Origin: a virus | IMG/VR virus record: IMGVR_UViG_3300036852_000055 | Coordinates: 1-29,919 of that record | DNA length: 29,919 nt | Reading direction: 5' to 3' (one strand) | In this document: one piece after another, positions 16,280 to 23,779 of the stretch | How positions within the stretch are numbered: position 1 is the first letter of the stretch | Layout of the letters: every line of letters starts with the position of its first letter | Translations under genes and position numbers: made by a program | Notes under the pieces: model-generated | The model's database searches: none | What the model was told of the DNA's origin: nothing | Seen by the model: the letters and a program-made list of their open reading frames with translations, nothing else

Positions 16280-17005
16280 TTAGTTGTACCCATCCGTTGA
16301 TGCGACTTCACACCATTCGAGTTCCACTACGAACCGCCATGTGCCTGTCGCTGGAACGGTTGCACGGATAATAAAGCCTTCGTTCTGAACGAGAACGAGT
16401 GGCCACGAATTACCGATTTCTGGATACCAGAAGTCTACTGCCCGCGCTCCACCAACGGACGTAGCGGCTAACGCTGCCGCTGTTCCAGAGGCCTTGTTGG
16501 ATGGGACTATGAGGTAGTTGGTCGCAACCGCTTCCACAGCCCCAAAGATCGTGTCCACCGCGAGCGTATCCAGCGTGCGGGTTCCTACCGTGATAGCCGC
16601 CGTACCAGACCCGCGCATATCCGTCACAAGGGACGACCCGAAGGACGTGCGCTTCTTGCCCTGGTTCCCGGTCAAAACAACGGCCACACCCGCTGAGTCC
16701 GATATCGTGAATGAGCGAGCCACAACCAAGTCGAACAAACACAAGCCAGCGGTGAACGCCGTACCCGCGTTCTGCGCCATGAACGAGACACGCCGAACGA
16801 GCATCGTACGGGTTGCATCCCCCCATCGGCAGGAGAAGATCGTCGCGCCAGCAGCAAGCCCCGCCGCCATCGTGCCGCTGACGTAGGAAATTTGGTACGC
16901 GCCCAACGCCCCGACATCAATGGGCCGGTCCTCTTTCCGAACCGCCTTCGTGTTCGCGCCCACGTCGGCCAGCGCAGCCGATACTCCGCCTTCAATCACA
17001 GCCAT
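16280..17005 (-). CDS. Putative virion structural/decoration protein
   Basis: This 241-residue protein from ATG 17005 has a TAACATG junction with the upstream gene. It is Ala/Gly/Val/Thr-rich with many short strands (VSGTMAAGLAAGATIFSCRW, LCLFDLVVARSFTISD, IIRATVPATGTWRFVVELEW) and no enzyme motif or membrane span. Similar beta-rich proteins lie between capsid and tail genes in many podovirus-like genomes and are usually found as minor virion components. The call rests on composition and context. Confidence 0.6.
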   Translation of the reverse strand: MAVIEGGVSAALADVGANTKAVRKEDRPIDVGALGAYQISYVSGTMAAGLAAGATIFSCRWGDATRTMLVRRVSFMAQNAGTAFTAGLCLFDLVVARSFTISDSAGVAVVLTGNQGKKRTSFGSSLVTDMRGSGTAAITVGTRTLDTLAVDTIFGAVEAVATNYLIVPSNKASGTAAALAATSVGGARAVDFWYPEIGNSWPLVLVQNEGFIIRATVPATGTWRFVVELEWCEVASTDGYN

Positions 17006-17006
17006 G

Positions 17007-17564
17007 TTAAGCTCCTACCTGATACATGAATTTGACGTTGCCACGGACCCGCCCAACAACCCGCTGGATAAGGGCCGCTTGGAACGAGGGTTGAACGCCT
17101 TGGTCGGTCCCGGTTGAAATGGGCTGGTTCCCTCGAATGTCAGAGAAGGTGGAAATGACCTGGGCGTGCGTGCGCCAGTACACCGTGGCCTGTCCGCTGC
17201 CGGGTTCAGCCACGCACCACAACGGGTCCATCTCCGCTTCATCAGCGCGGGTGCCCTTGCCGGTGTACGGGCCTGGCGCGTGCATGATGGCGACCTTCGA
17301 GGAGGGCGTGATCGCGGCGTCAACCAACGTAAAATTCCCCCGCCAGGATTCAGTCCCCACCCCACCAAGATTCTGCTCTACCACCGTCCAGCTTCCGCCC
17401 CCACCACCAGGAGCGCCCGTATCACCCTTTGCTCCAGTTGGACCCGGAATGATATAAGGTAACTCCGGCTCCTCAGCATCCAGACCGGGAGAACCTGCTG
17501 GACCTTGCGGCCCTGGATCGCCCTGAGCACCAGCACCACCGCCTGCGTTCGCAATATAGCTCAC
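17007..17564 (-). CDS. Collagen-like virion protein
   Basis: This gene encodes 185 residues from ATG 17564, overlapping the previous stop (ATGA). Residues 8-55 contain Gly-x-y repeats (GGAGAQGDPGPQGPAGSPGL, then PGPTGAKGDTGAPGGGGG) broken by an acidic DAEEPELPY insert, a pattern common in phage fibre-like proteins that trimerise as a collagen triple helix. Residues 60-185 form a globular part rich in Trp, Thr and Val. It is likely a trimeric surface appendage or decoration. The Gly-x-y stretch is short, so it may act only as a trimerisation stalk. Confidence 0.7.
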   Translation of the reverse strand: MSYIANAGGGAGAQGDPGPQGPAGSPGLDAEEPELPYIIPGPTGAKGDTGAPGGGGGSWTVVEQNLGGVGTESWRGNFTLVDAAITPSSKVAIMHAPGPYTGKGTRADEAEMDPLWCVAEPGSGQATVYWRTHAQVISTFSDIRGNQPISTGTDQGVQPSFQAALIQRVVGRVRGNVKFMYQVGA

Positions 17565-17878
17565 GGCTTCGCCAGATGGTAATAGACCCGCCCGCTGACC
17601 TGTACCGCCCCGCTGAGATTCAGGACAAACCCGTTACCGGCAGTGGTGACAAACCAAGGCGTGCCGTCATAATCCAACACGAACGACCCACCAGCCTTCC
17701 CTGTGACGGTGCCGGAGAACGCCGTCGAGCCGTTCTTGAGCGTGTGGTTCACGTCTCCAGCGAGCACGTACCAAATCTTGTAGACGGCTATGTAGTAGCC
17801 TGTGACCCCGGCTATCAGCGTGTTATCACCAGAGCCAGCCGTGTCAATGATGGCTTCGAGGAAGTCAGAACGGCCCAC
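17561..17878 (-). CDS. Small beta-rich virion-associated protein
   Basis: This is a 105-residue protein from ATG 17878 whose end overlaps the collagen-like gene start. It reads as a compact beta-sandwich: NTLIAGVTGYYIAVYKIWYV, a glycine-rich middle, GGSFVLDYDGTPWFV, and a final SGRVYYHLAKP strand. Similar small strand-rich proteins occur beside capsid decoration genes in phages. It has no cysteine or membrane span. The overlap with the collagen-like gene suggests that the two products work together on the virion surface; this is inference. Confidence 0.6.
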   Translation of the reverse strand: MGRSDFLEAIIDTAGSGDNTLIAGVTGYYIAVYKIWYVLAGDVNHTLKNGSTAFSGTVTGKAGGSFVLDYDGTPWFVTTAGNGFVLNLSGAVQVSGRVYYHLAKP

Positions 17879-17888
17879 GGGCTACGCC

Positions 17889-18128
17889 TTACAGAAATTT
17901 TGCGCGTAATTCGTCAAGTGATGCAGACAGCAAACGATACTGTTCATTCAACCGGGCATATTCCGCCGAACGCTCGGCAATCTGCTTCTCGACTTCAGCC
18001 AGCTTCTCGCTCGCTGGCTTCAGCTTCGACGCCTGTGACACAATCTCGTTACATTCCTTCTCGATGGCATCGGCGTACCCGTGAAGATCGCCTAACAGAG
18101 CCATCGCCTGTTTAATTTCCTTGTCCAT
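17889..18128 (-). CDS. Small coiled-coil protein
   Basis: This 79-residue protein is read from ATG 18128. The frame is open to 18194, but 18128 has a strong AGGAG five to six bases upstream. Almost the whole chain is heptad-like helix (IKQAMALLGDLHGYADAIEK, ASEKLAEVEKQIAERSAEYA, LLSASLDELRAKFL). It overlaps the end of the upstream gene by 17 bases. Function is unknown; an oligomeric accessory of the head or a chaperone are possible readings. Confidence 0.6.
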   Translation of the reverse strand: MDKEIKQAMALLGDLHGYADAIEKECNEIVSQASKLKPASEKLAEVEKQIAERSAEYARLNEQYRLLSASLDELRAKFL

Positions 18129-18342
18129 TACTCTCCTCTTGAGGCCGGGGCTTGTAGCCGTACAGCCGATGGAATTTGGCTCGCTCGTGGTCAAGCCGTG
18201 CGAGCAGGCGTTTCAATTCGTACGGGTCTGGCGCGGCCCCACCTGGGCGAACGCGCAACGTGTCCCGCGTCAACTGTTGAATCCGGGCACAGAGGCTACC
18301 GCGACCCGCCCGGTCTGCTATTTCTGGTGTCCAGGGTTTCAC
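18112..18342 (-). CDS. Small basic hypothetical protein
   Basis: This is a 76-residue frame with a GTG start at 18342. The protein is Arg-rich and helical (ARIQQLTRDTLRVRPGGAAP, YELKRLLARLDHERAKFHRL) and ends in KPRPQEESNGQGN. There is no membrane span or metal motif. The motif AGGCTCTGAC lies about 27 bases upstream of the start and recurs before two other late genes. The tail overlaps the next gene, which supplies its own ribosome site inside this frame. No family is recognised. Confidence 0.5.
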   Translation of the reverse strand: MKPWTPEIADRAGRGSLCARIQQLTRDTLRVRPGGAAPDPYELKRLLARLDHERAKFHRLYGYKPRPQEESNGQGN

Positions 18343-18383
18343 GGTAGCCTCGTATGCGTTTTACGCCGCGTCAGAGCCTATGC

Positions 18384-18806
18384 TCAATCGACGACATATA
18401 TGATATACCCACGGAACGCCGCCGCAGTCCACGCCGCCGCAGCGTTGGTCGCCAGAATGGTTTCCTCTGCCGTGGTATCCACGCCCATGTTCTCCGCCGC
18501 CGTCGTGATGAACACGAACTCTGTGGTGGCGTTGGTGACAGCCGCAGCCCGGTACTTGCCGGTTGACCCGGAAATCCCGATGGCCGTGGTCGCCGTCACG
18601 CCCTGAGCAACTGTGAACTGAAGTACGCCGCGAAGGGGCTTGGCACCCTTCGGCAGCTTGGTCAACGTCATCGTGTCACCGGCACCCGTTGGTACTGCGG
18701 CCACACTGAAGAACGCCACCCGCACGCGACCACTCAACTCATTCGCAGCAGCTTTGCCGGACGTGCTAGCAATCGCGGTTATCTGACTTGAATCTGTATT
18801 TGCCAT
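18384..18806 (-). CDS. Putative head decoration-type protein
   Basis: This gene encodes 140 residues from ATG 18806 with AGGAGAC upstream. The composition is Ala/Thr/Val-rich and strand-like: RVRVAFFSVAAVPTGAGDT, MTLTKLPKGAKPLRGVLQF, TAIGISGSTGKYRAAA, GYIIYVVD. The pattern of a beta-sandwich following the major capsid region is seen in many phage genomes as a decoration or minor head protein. The ribosome site lies next to a stem-loop in the upstream spacer. Function is inferred from position. Confidence 0.6.
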   Translation of the reverse strand: MANTDSSQITAIASTSGKAAANELSGRVRVAFFSVAAVPTGAGDTMTLTKLPKGAKPLRGVLQFTVAQGVTATTAIGISGSTGKYRAAAVTNATTEFVFITTAAENMGVDTTAEETILATNAAAAWTAAAFRGYIIYVVD

Positions 18807-18820
18807 TGTCGTTGTCTCCT

Positions 18821-18870
18821 AACCCGTTAGCTTTTCGCTTTTGTCGGGTTTTTTCAAGGGGGAACACCCC
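18821..18870. other. Two stem-loops between capsid-region genes
   Basis: AACCCG (18821-18826) pairs with CGGGTT (18845-18850), with an inner AGC/GCT pair; a T-run follows on the plus strand. Next to it, GGGG and CCCC (18859-18870) flank a short loop. Read on the plus strand the first looks like a terminator of antisense RNA. On the late mRNA it lies directly beside the ribosome site of the 18384-18806 gene and could mark processing or limit read-through after the capsid gene. The role is not settled. Confidence 0.4.
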
Positions 18871-18882
18871 AAGGATTGATTG

Positions 18883-19128
18883 TTAAACAAACCACTCGTT
18901 CGGATACGCAGCCGCCTTAACAGCGTTTGGACGCACAGCGAGCAGGTCTGCTTCACTTAACTCCTGCCCGCTCACGTTAATGTGCTGTACAAGCAAATCC
19001 GCGCCTGGTAAACCAATCCGGTCAATGACCTGATTTGGCGTTACTCGGTACGGGATTCGTGCAGTTGATACAGACCACCCTACAACCAATGCCAAAGTAG
19101 CAGTTTTATTGTCTGATGGTATCTGCAC
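18883..19128 (-). CDS. Small protein following the major capsid gene
   Basis: This gene encodes 81 residues from a GTG at 19128, with AAGAGGAG upstream at somewhat long spacing. The sequence begins MQIPSDNKTATLALVVGWSV, continues with IPYRVTPNQVIDRIGLPGAD and ends AVKAAAYPNEWFV. No motif, membrane span or cysteine is seen. It lies 17 bases after the capsid gene, so it may be a small head accessory. No family is recognised. Confidence 0.55.
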   Translation of the reverse strand: MQIPSDNKTATLALVVGWSVSTARIPYRVTPNQVIDRIGLPGADLLVQHINVSGQELSEADLLAVRPNAVKAAAYPNEWFV

Positions 19129-19145
19129 GGACTCGTATCTCCTCT

Positions 19146-20024
19146 TTATGTCTCGTCAAACGTGAACCGGACCACGCCTTCACCTTGGATGCGGGTTGCA
19201 CCCATCGTCATGCAGGAATAGGCTTGGATCGCGTAGTCCTTGTCAGCACGCTCACTCAAACGAGCATTGATGTCCTTGTTGACCGCTACGCCCATCGCGT
19301 CCTTGTGCCACACGAAGTTCTTGTAGATCACGCCCGATGACACATTCATCTGCGTGCTCATGGTCCACTCAAACCCGACCCACGTATTCAACTCGCCCAT
19401 CACCAGCGCCTTGATGGTGTTATAGTCGCTGGATGAAGCGATTGGAGCCGTGGCATTCGCCAACAGAGACGTAATAAACGCCGGACGACAGATCAAGTAA
19501 CGATCTTCCAGCGGGACATCTTTTAAGTCCAAGTCCTTCTTGAGTTTCAGCACATTCGCTGTGGTGGCCGTTGTGCCGAATGTTTCATCACCAGCCGCTT
19601 CTGACGCGAACGTCACCGCCGTCGAACCGTCCTCTCCACCCTTAGCATCGGCGTCAAAGGCGTCGATCACGGCCTGGAGCCACGCCCGCTGCAACGCATT
19701 AGCCGCAGCCACAGCGTACTCGGAAGCCGGGTCGATCAAGAGACGGATTTTGTCCTGCTGATCCACGAGCGCGGACCACACGTAGTCCTTGGGGACCACC
19801 ATGCGCCGTGAGTGGATCGGGTCGAGCACGACGGTATCGGCGTGCCGGGACGTTTTCACGACCGCCGCTTCTTTCGCCAACCGCTCGAAGAAGTGGGCTT
19901 TGCCTGTGAGCGATTCCTCACGGACACGGCCCTCTAGCTTCTTGCCTTTGGCCTGGTACAAGTGCATTACGTTCGACTTGAACTGTAATACTCTTGCAAC
20001 TTCTACTGAATCATAAGCTGCCAT
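19146..20024 (-). CDS. Major capsid protein
   Basis: This 292-residue protein from ATG 20024 has AGAGGTAGG upstream. The N-terminus (VARVLQFKSNVMHLYQAKGK) is followed by a RHADTVVLDPIHSRRMVVPK, YVWSALVDQQDKIRLLIDPA stretch and a C-terminal MGATRIQGEGVVRFTFDE strand. These features match the phage capsid group with an HK97-type fold (the Phage_capsid_2 type by pattern). Its place directly after the scaffold gene, and its strong ribosome site, fit a highly made shell protein. It should form the icosahedral head. No domain typical of a separate protease is seen in or near it. Confidence 0.85.
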   Translation of the reverse strand: MAAYDSVEVARVLQFKSNVMHLYQAKGKKLEGRVREESLTGKAHFFERLAKEAAVVKTSRHADTVVLDPIHSRRMVVPKDYVWSALVDQQDKIRLLIDPASEYAVAAANALQRAWLQAVIDAFDADAKGGEDGSTAVTFASEAAGDETFGTTATTANVLKLKKDLDLKDVPLEDRYLICRPAFITSLLANATAPIASSSDYNTIKALVMGELNTWVGFEWTMSTQMNVSSGVIYKNFVWHKDAMGVAVNKDINARLSERADKDYAIQAYSCMTMGATRIQGEGVVRFTFDET

Positions 20025-20041
20025 TGTTAACCTACCTCTGC

Positions 20042-20158
20042 TTACTTAACCTGTGTTAACTTGACGGCGGGTTGTCGCGTCAGCGTCCCGGCCTTGGCTT
20101 TGTCGGTGCCCTTACGCCGCAGTTCGTGTCCGGCCCAGCGGGGGGTTCTCGGAAAGTT
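20042..20158 (-). other. Coding-like extension after the scaffold stop
   Basis: In the frame one base downstream (+1) of the scaffold frame, the spacer between scaffold stop and capsid start is open for 38 codons and ends in TAA at 20042-20044. It lacks any ATG or a ribosome site. The translation is basic and looks protein-like (ELRRKGTDKAKAGTLTRQ, PAVKLTQVK), with mostly G or C at third positions, as in neighbouring genes. It could be reached by +1 frameshifting at GTG-TAA-C, be a relic of a longer scaffold, or be chance. Confidence 0.3.
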
Positions 20159-21038
20159 ACACTGCTAGAAACCGTCTCAATTCGAGTGCCTTCTGTACGG
20201 CGTTATCGTGATCGGGATGGTTGGCGTCGTGGTACGCGCCTTTTGCGTCACCGATCAGCTTGTCGAGTTCGGCCTGGGCACCACTCCGCTCGTTCCCCGG
20301 AGCCGCGCCTTCCACTTCTGGGAAGATCACGCCGTCCTCCATGAGTTCCTTGCCCACGCGGTACATGCCACGGATGAACGCCGGGTCGTTGCCGAGCCCC
20401 GATGCGTTGATCCGCTCCATGACTTCCTTGGGAAACATCGTCGCCACCGTGCGGTTGGCAACGGACAGGAACCGTTTCGTGGTCGAGCCCCAGCCTGGAT
20501 TCCCTTCACTACCGGTCTCCAGTTCCTTCATGCACGCCTCGTAGTCGCCCGCGTAATCAGGCAACTCGCCCTTGTATAGGTCAGCGGCGAGGTCGATGGC
20601 GGCCTGGGCCTGCTCGTTGTTCAGGCCGTGCTTGTGGGCGTAGTCGAGGATGCGTTTCTGCGTGCCCTCGCTCCAGTTGATGCCGAGTTCGGCAGCAGCC
20701 GGGGGCTTGACGTTGTACTTGTCCACGGACGCGGGCCGTCCCAGCGCCTCGTGGATTTTGGAAATCTTCGCCGCACGCTCCTCCGGCGTGTCCTTGTCGG
20801 TCGGGACACGCAAGCTGCCACCGACGAGCTTCTGGGCGTTCACGTAGCTCTCGACGACGGCGCTGATGGGCTTGTCCTTGAATGCCTCTAGTGATTTCTC
20901 GGTTTTCAGACCATCGGGGAGAGTGTCGTACCAACCGTCACCCCCGGTGGTGTTTAGTGTCACTGCTGGTGTTGACTCGACAACCGCTGCACCAGTCGTG
21001 CTAGCCGATTGTCCGAGTGCTGTATTCGGATCGGGCAT
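20157..21038 (-). CDS. Capsid assembly scaffold protein
   Basis: This 293-residue protein from ATG 21038 has a TAACATG junction to the previous gene. The N-terminal third is low-complexity Ala/Thr/Val; the middle and end are charged helices: KSLEAFKDKPISAVVESYVN, KRILDYAHKHGLNNEQAQAA, DPAFIRGMYRVGKELMEDG, then a KLIGDAKGAYHDANHPDHD tail. This composition, and the position just before the major capsid gene, fit the T7 gp9-like scaffold group, which guides prohead assembly and then leaves. The DPAF...GMYRVG-type stretch is common in such scaffolds. The frame ends at TAA 20157-20159; see the possible +1 extension. Confidence 0.85.
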   Translation of the reverse strand: MPDPNTALGQSASTTGAAVVESTPAVTLNTTGGDGWYDTLPDGLKTEKSLEAFKDKPISAVVESYVNAQKLVGGSLRVPTDKDTPEERAAKISKIHEALGRPASVDKYNVKPPAAAELGINWSEGTQKRILDYAHKHGLNNEQAQAAIDLAADLYKGELPDYAGDYEACMKELETGSEGNPGWGSTTKRFLSVANRTVATMFPKEVMERINASGLGNDPAFIRGMYRVGKELMEDGVIFPEVEGAAPGNERSGAQAELDKLIGDAKGAYHDANHPDHDNAVQKALELRRFLAV

Positions 21039-21039
21039 G

Positions 21040-21318
21040 TTATTCTCCTTCTTCTGATGCGCCGTCGAAATACGCCGACGCAGTGGTGGTTGAGTCGAGT
21101 AACCCTTCCTTCTCTAGTTCCATGAGCCGCTGTATTCGTAGAACCACTCCACGGGCTCCCTCGTTCCGTGCAGTCTCATAAGGGTCGCCTGGCATGAATG
21201 TTGAACGAAACACGAAGCACGCTCGTCGTAGATCGTCCAATACACGTTTCCCTGCTCCATCTCCCCCAAAAACCGTGGCGTAGTCGCGTGCTCTTTGTAA
21301 TTCATCGGCGGTTAGCAC
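21040..21318 (-). CDS. Bbp19-like phage protein
   Basis: This gene encodes 92 residues from a GTG at 21318 that directly follows the portal TAG. AGGGA lies about nine bases upstream, within the end of the portal gene. It has the family pattern YATVFGGDGAGKRVLDDLRR, then a CFVFRSTFMPGDPYETARNE stretch and VVLRIQRLMELE, matching the small conserved proteins named after Bordetella phage Bbp19 that lie between portal and scaffold in many podovirus genomes. Their function is not established. Here it is translationally coupled to the portal gene. Confidence 0.7.
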   Translation of the reverse strand: MLTADELQRARDYATVFGGDGAGKRVLDDLRRACFVFRSTFMPGDPYETARNEGARGVVLRIQRLMELEKEGLLDSTTTASAYFDGASEEGE

Positions 21319-22962
21319 CTATGCGTTCCCTGTTGGTTGTGGCGCGGCACTGGCAAATCCCTTTGCCGCCGCGCCAGTGTTCTTGGCGATCTCGGACTCC
21401 TGTAGCTGGGACGCCTGCTCAAGCTGTTGCTGCTTGGCCTGTGTACGGGCTTGGCGAATGGATGCGACGGCATCGAGGTCGCGGAACCCGCTGGCCGGGA
21501 TGCCCGCCGACTCGCCCACTTTCCGAGCCAGGAAGTCATCGTCGTAGTTGTCCATGACGGCGGGATTCAACCGGATCAGTGGAGCGAGGGATTGGATCGT
21601 GCGGTCCACGGCTACGATGTCGGCGGTGCGCTGGGCGCGGATCAGGGGGGACTCGTACTCGACGGCCATCCCTGAGAGACCGGCCTGGGCAGCGGCGATC
21701 AGTTCTTGCGGCGGGGGCGGGAGTGCGCCTGCGTGGAACGCGAGGTCAAAGGCGTTGTCGATGAGCGGGGTCAGGAACTCGTTCTTGATCCGGCCAATGG
21801 TCGGGCCAAGTTCCCGCTGCATGATCTCGACCTGCTGCTGGATTTCGTAGGCGGTCATGTACTGCTTGGCCGGGAGTTGCAGCTTGTCGGCGTAGAAGCC
21901 GTTGCGGATCATCTGGCGAAGGTCGGCTTCCTGGAACTGGGCCACGTCGAAGCGGGAGCCGGTGTCGAAGGACTTCACCGAGTCCTTGTGGCGGACAACC
22001 GTGCGAGTGCCAGCCTGGAGCCGTAGCTTCCCCAGTACGCCGTCGTCCTCGGTCAGCACGGGCGGGTCAATCGCTTTCGCCCATTGCTTGAATCGCATCT
22101 CGACGGCCCGGTTCAGGGTCGCCACGTCCGGGTACACAATATGGCCCTGGCCACGCCCATACTCCTCGTCACTCGTTTTGCTCCAGCGCGGGACCATGAA
22201 CCGCTGCTTGCGACTGTAGGCTTCAGCGAGCAGCTTCTTGGTGACGTACTCCACGTAGAAGGACTCGAAGGCCCGGCGGTAACTTCCGTTCCGCGTGGCG
22301 GGGCGCATCACATGGAGTACCTGGATCATCTCCTCTGGGTGGGTTGCCAGCTTTGTTTTGGACGCATCGCTCAACTGGCCGGGGAATTGCGTGTCCGCAG
22401 CCTCCAGCGACAGCGAGAACAGGCGCATCACGGTCTCGACGTGGCTGTCCGGGCCTTCCGCGATCACGTACCGACCGGGCGGGACTGTGCGGAATTGATA
22501 CCCACCGAAGCGAGCCAGGTCCGACTTGCGCTCCTCGATCATAATGTTGCCGGTGCCGAACACCACGAGGTCCTGGTACATCTCGTGGACCTCACCCTCG
22601 AAGTTGCTGTGCTGGAAGTAGAGGTTCAGGCGCGACTCGCACTCCTCCAGCCAGCGCCGGACGGGGAGGAGGTCGTTCAGCGGCTTGTAGCGCATGGTCA
22701 GCCGGAACCATTGCATGTCAATCGGTGACAGCGAGCCTTGCAGCGCACTCGCCAGGTCACTCGCGGCTTTCGGCGCAGTGCCGTCGAATATCTGCTGGGT
22801 CTGCATCGAGCCAGGAGAGCGACGGGACCGCACGTCGATCCGCAGGGGCCGGATCAACGCGGCCAGCGATTCGTATAGGCCGTCCCACGTCGCACGCCGA
22901 GAGGTCCGGCGGTCGAACTGCTGGACGGCTTTCTTGATGTCGTCCTCGGTCAACTGTGGCAT
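21319..22962 (-). CDS. Portal (head-to-tail connector), T7 gp8-like
   Basis: This 547-residue protein from ATG 22962 is close in length to T7 gp8. Signature stretches include QQFDRRTSRRATWDGLYESL, ASALQGSLSPIDMQWFRLTM, VVFGTGNIMIEE, and YAKDLQ-type helices later in the chain (FYADKLQLPAKQYMTAYEIQ, REL-GPTIGRIKNEFLTPLI). These are the usual landmarks of the Head-tail_con family: stem, wing and a crown rich in Gln/Ala at the C-terminus. It forms the ring at one capsid vertex through which DNA is packaged. The motif AGGCTCTGAC lies four bases before the start. Confidence 0.92.
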   Translation of the reverse strand: MPQLTEDDIKKAVQQFDRRTSRRATWDGLYESLAALIRPLRIDVRSRRSPGSMQTQQIFDGTAPKAASDLASALQGSLSPIDMQWFRLTMRYKPLNDLLPVRRWLEECESRLNLYFQHSNFEGEVHEMYQDLVVFGTGNIMIEERKSDLARFGGYQFRTVPPGRYVIAEGPDSHVETVMRLFSLSLEAADTQFPGQLSDASKTKLATHPEEMIQVLHVMRPATRNGSYRRAFESFYVEYVTKKLLAEAYSRKQRFMVPRWSKTSDEEYGRGQGHIVYPDVATLNRAVEMRFKQWAKAIDPPVLTEDDGVLGKLRLQAGTRTVVRHKDSVKSFDTGSRFDVAQFQEADLRQMIRNGFYADKLQLPAKQYMTAYEIQQQVEIMQRELGPTIGRIKNEFLTPLIDNAFDLAFHAGALPPPPQELIAAAQAGLSGMAVEYESPLIRAQRTADIVAVDRTIQSLAPLIRLNPAVMDNYDDDFLARKVGESAGIPASGFRDLDAVASIRQARTQAKQQQLEQASQLQESEIAKNTGAAAKGFASAAPQPTGNA

Positions 22963-22983
22963 CTGTGTCAGAGCCTCAACCGA

Positions 22984-23382
22984 TTACCCGAACAAGCTGG
23001 AACCGAGGACCGACCGGCCCCCACCAGACACAAGGGACGCCGGGCCACGGGTGAAGTCTGAGAGGACGGCCTTTCGCTTCTTGATCTGTTCCGCTTCGGC
23101 TGCGGCCTGGGCTTCCTGCTTGCGCTTGAGTTCGAGCAGTGCGGGATCGACGCCAGGAACATCCGACTTGGGTGCCTTGGTCACGCCAGCGACATCAGTT
23201 AAGCCAAACGATGCAGCACGAGACGCTTCCTTCACAGCACTAAGGGATTCCGTTGGTTTTCTACTTGCGAAAGCGGTTGCGGCCGTGACACCAGCTTTTG
23301 ATATACCAATCGCAGCAGGAATAGTTTCGCTAAACCCACTCGTCGCCAAAGCCAACGTGGCACGCGTGGCCGTCCTACCCAT
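22984..23382 (-). CDS. Small helical virion-region protein
   Basis: This gene encodes 132 residues from ATG 23382; GGTGATG and AAGG lie upstream. The N-terminal half is Ala/Thr/Ser-rich. The middle is a charged helix (PALLELKRKQEAQAAAEAEQ, then IKKRKAVL), and the end is Gly-rich (LVSGGGRSVLGSSLFG). Small helical proteins with a Gly-rich end lie between terminase and portal genes in several phage genomes, but I recognise no named family. It overlaps the preceding gene by eight bases. Confidence 0.55.
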   Translation of the reverse strand: MGRTATRATLALATSGFSETIPAAIGISKAGVTAATAFASRKPTESLSAVKEASRAASFGLTDVAGVTKAPKSDVPGVDPALLELKRKQEAQAAAEAEQIKKRKAVLSDFTRGPASLVSGGGRSVLGSSLFG

Positions 23383-23584
23383 CCTTTTTCATCACCCGGA
23401 GAACCGTGGTGCCTCCAATCTTGTCCAACAGTAAAATATACGTTCCGTCACAAACCAGGATCGCCAGAGTCTTACCGTTGTGTTTAAGCCGTCGAGTGTG
23501 TGGACCTTGCTCAAACGTAACCTCATCGGTCACGTCTCTATAGGTGCCAATCTCAGCGTCCGACATACACTCTAGGCAATCCAC
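23375..23584 (-). CDS. Small hypothetical protein with N-terminal CxxC
   Basis: This is a 69-residue frame from a GTG at 23584 that starts MDCLECMSDAEIGTYRDVTD and continues with strand-like segments (TRRLKHNGKTLAILVCDG, YILLLDKIGGTTVLRVMKK). An in-frame ATG at 23566 is an alternative start but would remove the CxxC. A small metal-binding beta protein is possible. It has no membrane span. It overlaps the next gene by eight bases. No family is recognised. Confidence 0.5.
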   Translation of the reverse strand: MDCLECMSDAEIGTYRDVTDEVTFEQGPHTRRLKHNGKTLAILVCDGTYILLLDKIGGTTVLRVMKKDG

Positions 23585-23587
23585 GCC

Positions 23588-23779
23588 CTATGTCCGCTTG
23601 CGGCCCTTGCGTCCGCCCATCGCCGATTTAGCCCGACCAGTTGGTTTCCAGCCATGCTCGACGGCGTTCAGGAGCCGTTCCTGTGCCTCTGCCTTGGCCT
23701 TGGTCGTGTGTTTCGCGTGGACCCCGTTTGGTGTGGACACACGGTAGCCCCCTTTAACGTGCTTGACTGTCACTGGCAT
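23588..23779 (-). CDS. Small basic protein overlapping the terminase end
   Basis: This gene encodes 63 residues from ATG 23779, with GAGGAGAG upstream. The frame is open to 23899, but the upstream part lies inside the terminase gene and has no ribosome site. The protein begins MPVTVKHVKGGYRVSTPNG and VHAKHTTKAKAEAQERLLNA, and ends with a strongly basic KSAMGGRKGRKRT. Small basic proteins of this kind (short beta start, helix, Arg/Lys tail) are frequent next to phage terminases and may bind DNA. It overlaps the terminase by 26 bases. Confidence 0.6.
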   Translation of the reverse strand: MPVTVKHVKGGYRVSTPNGVHAKHTTKAKAEAQERLLNAVEHGWKPTGRAKSAMGGRKGRKRT

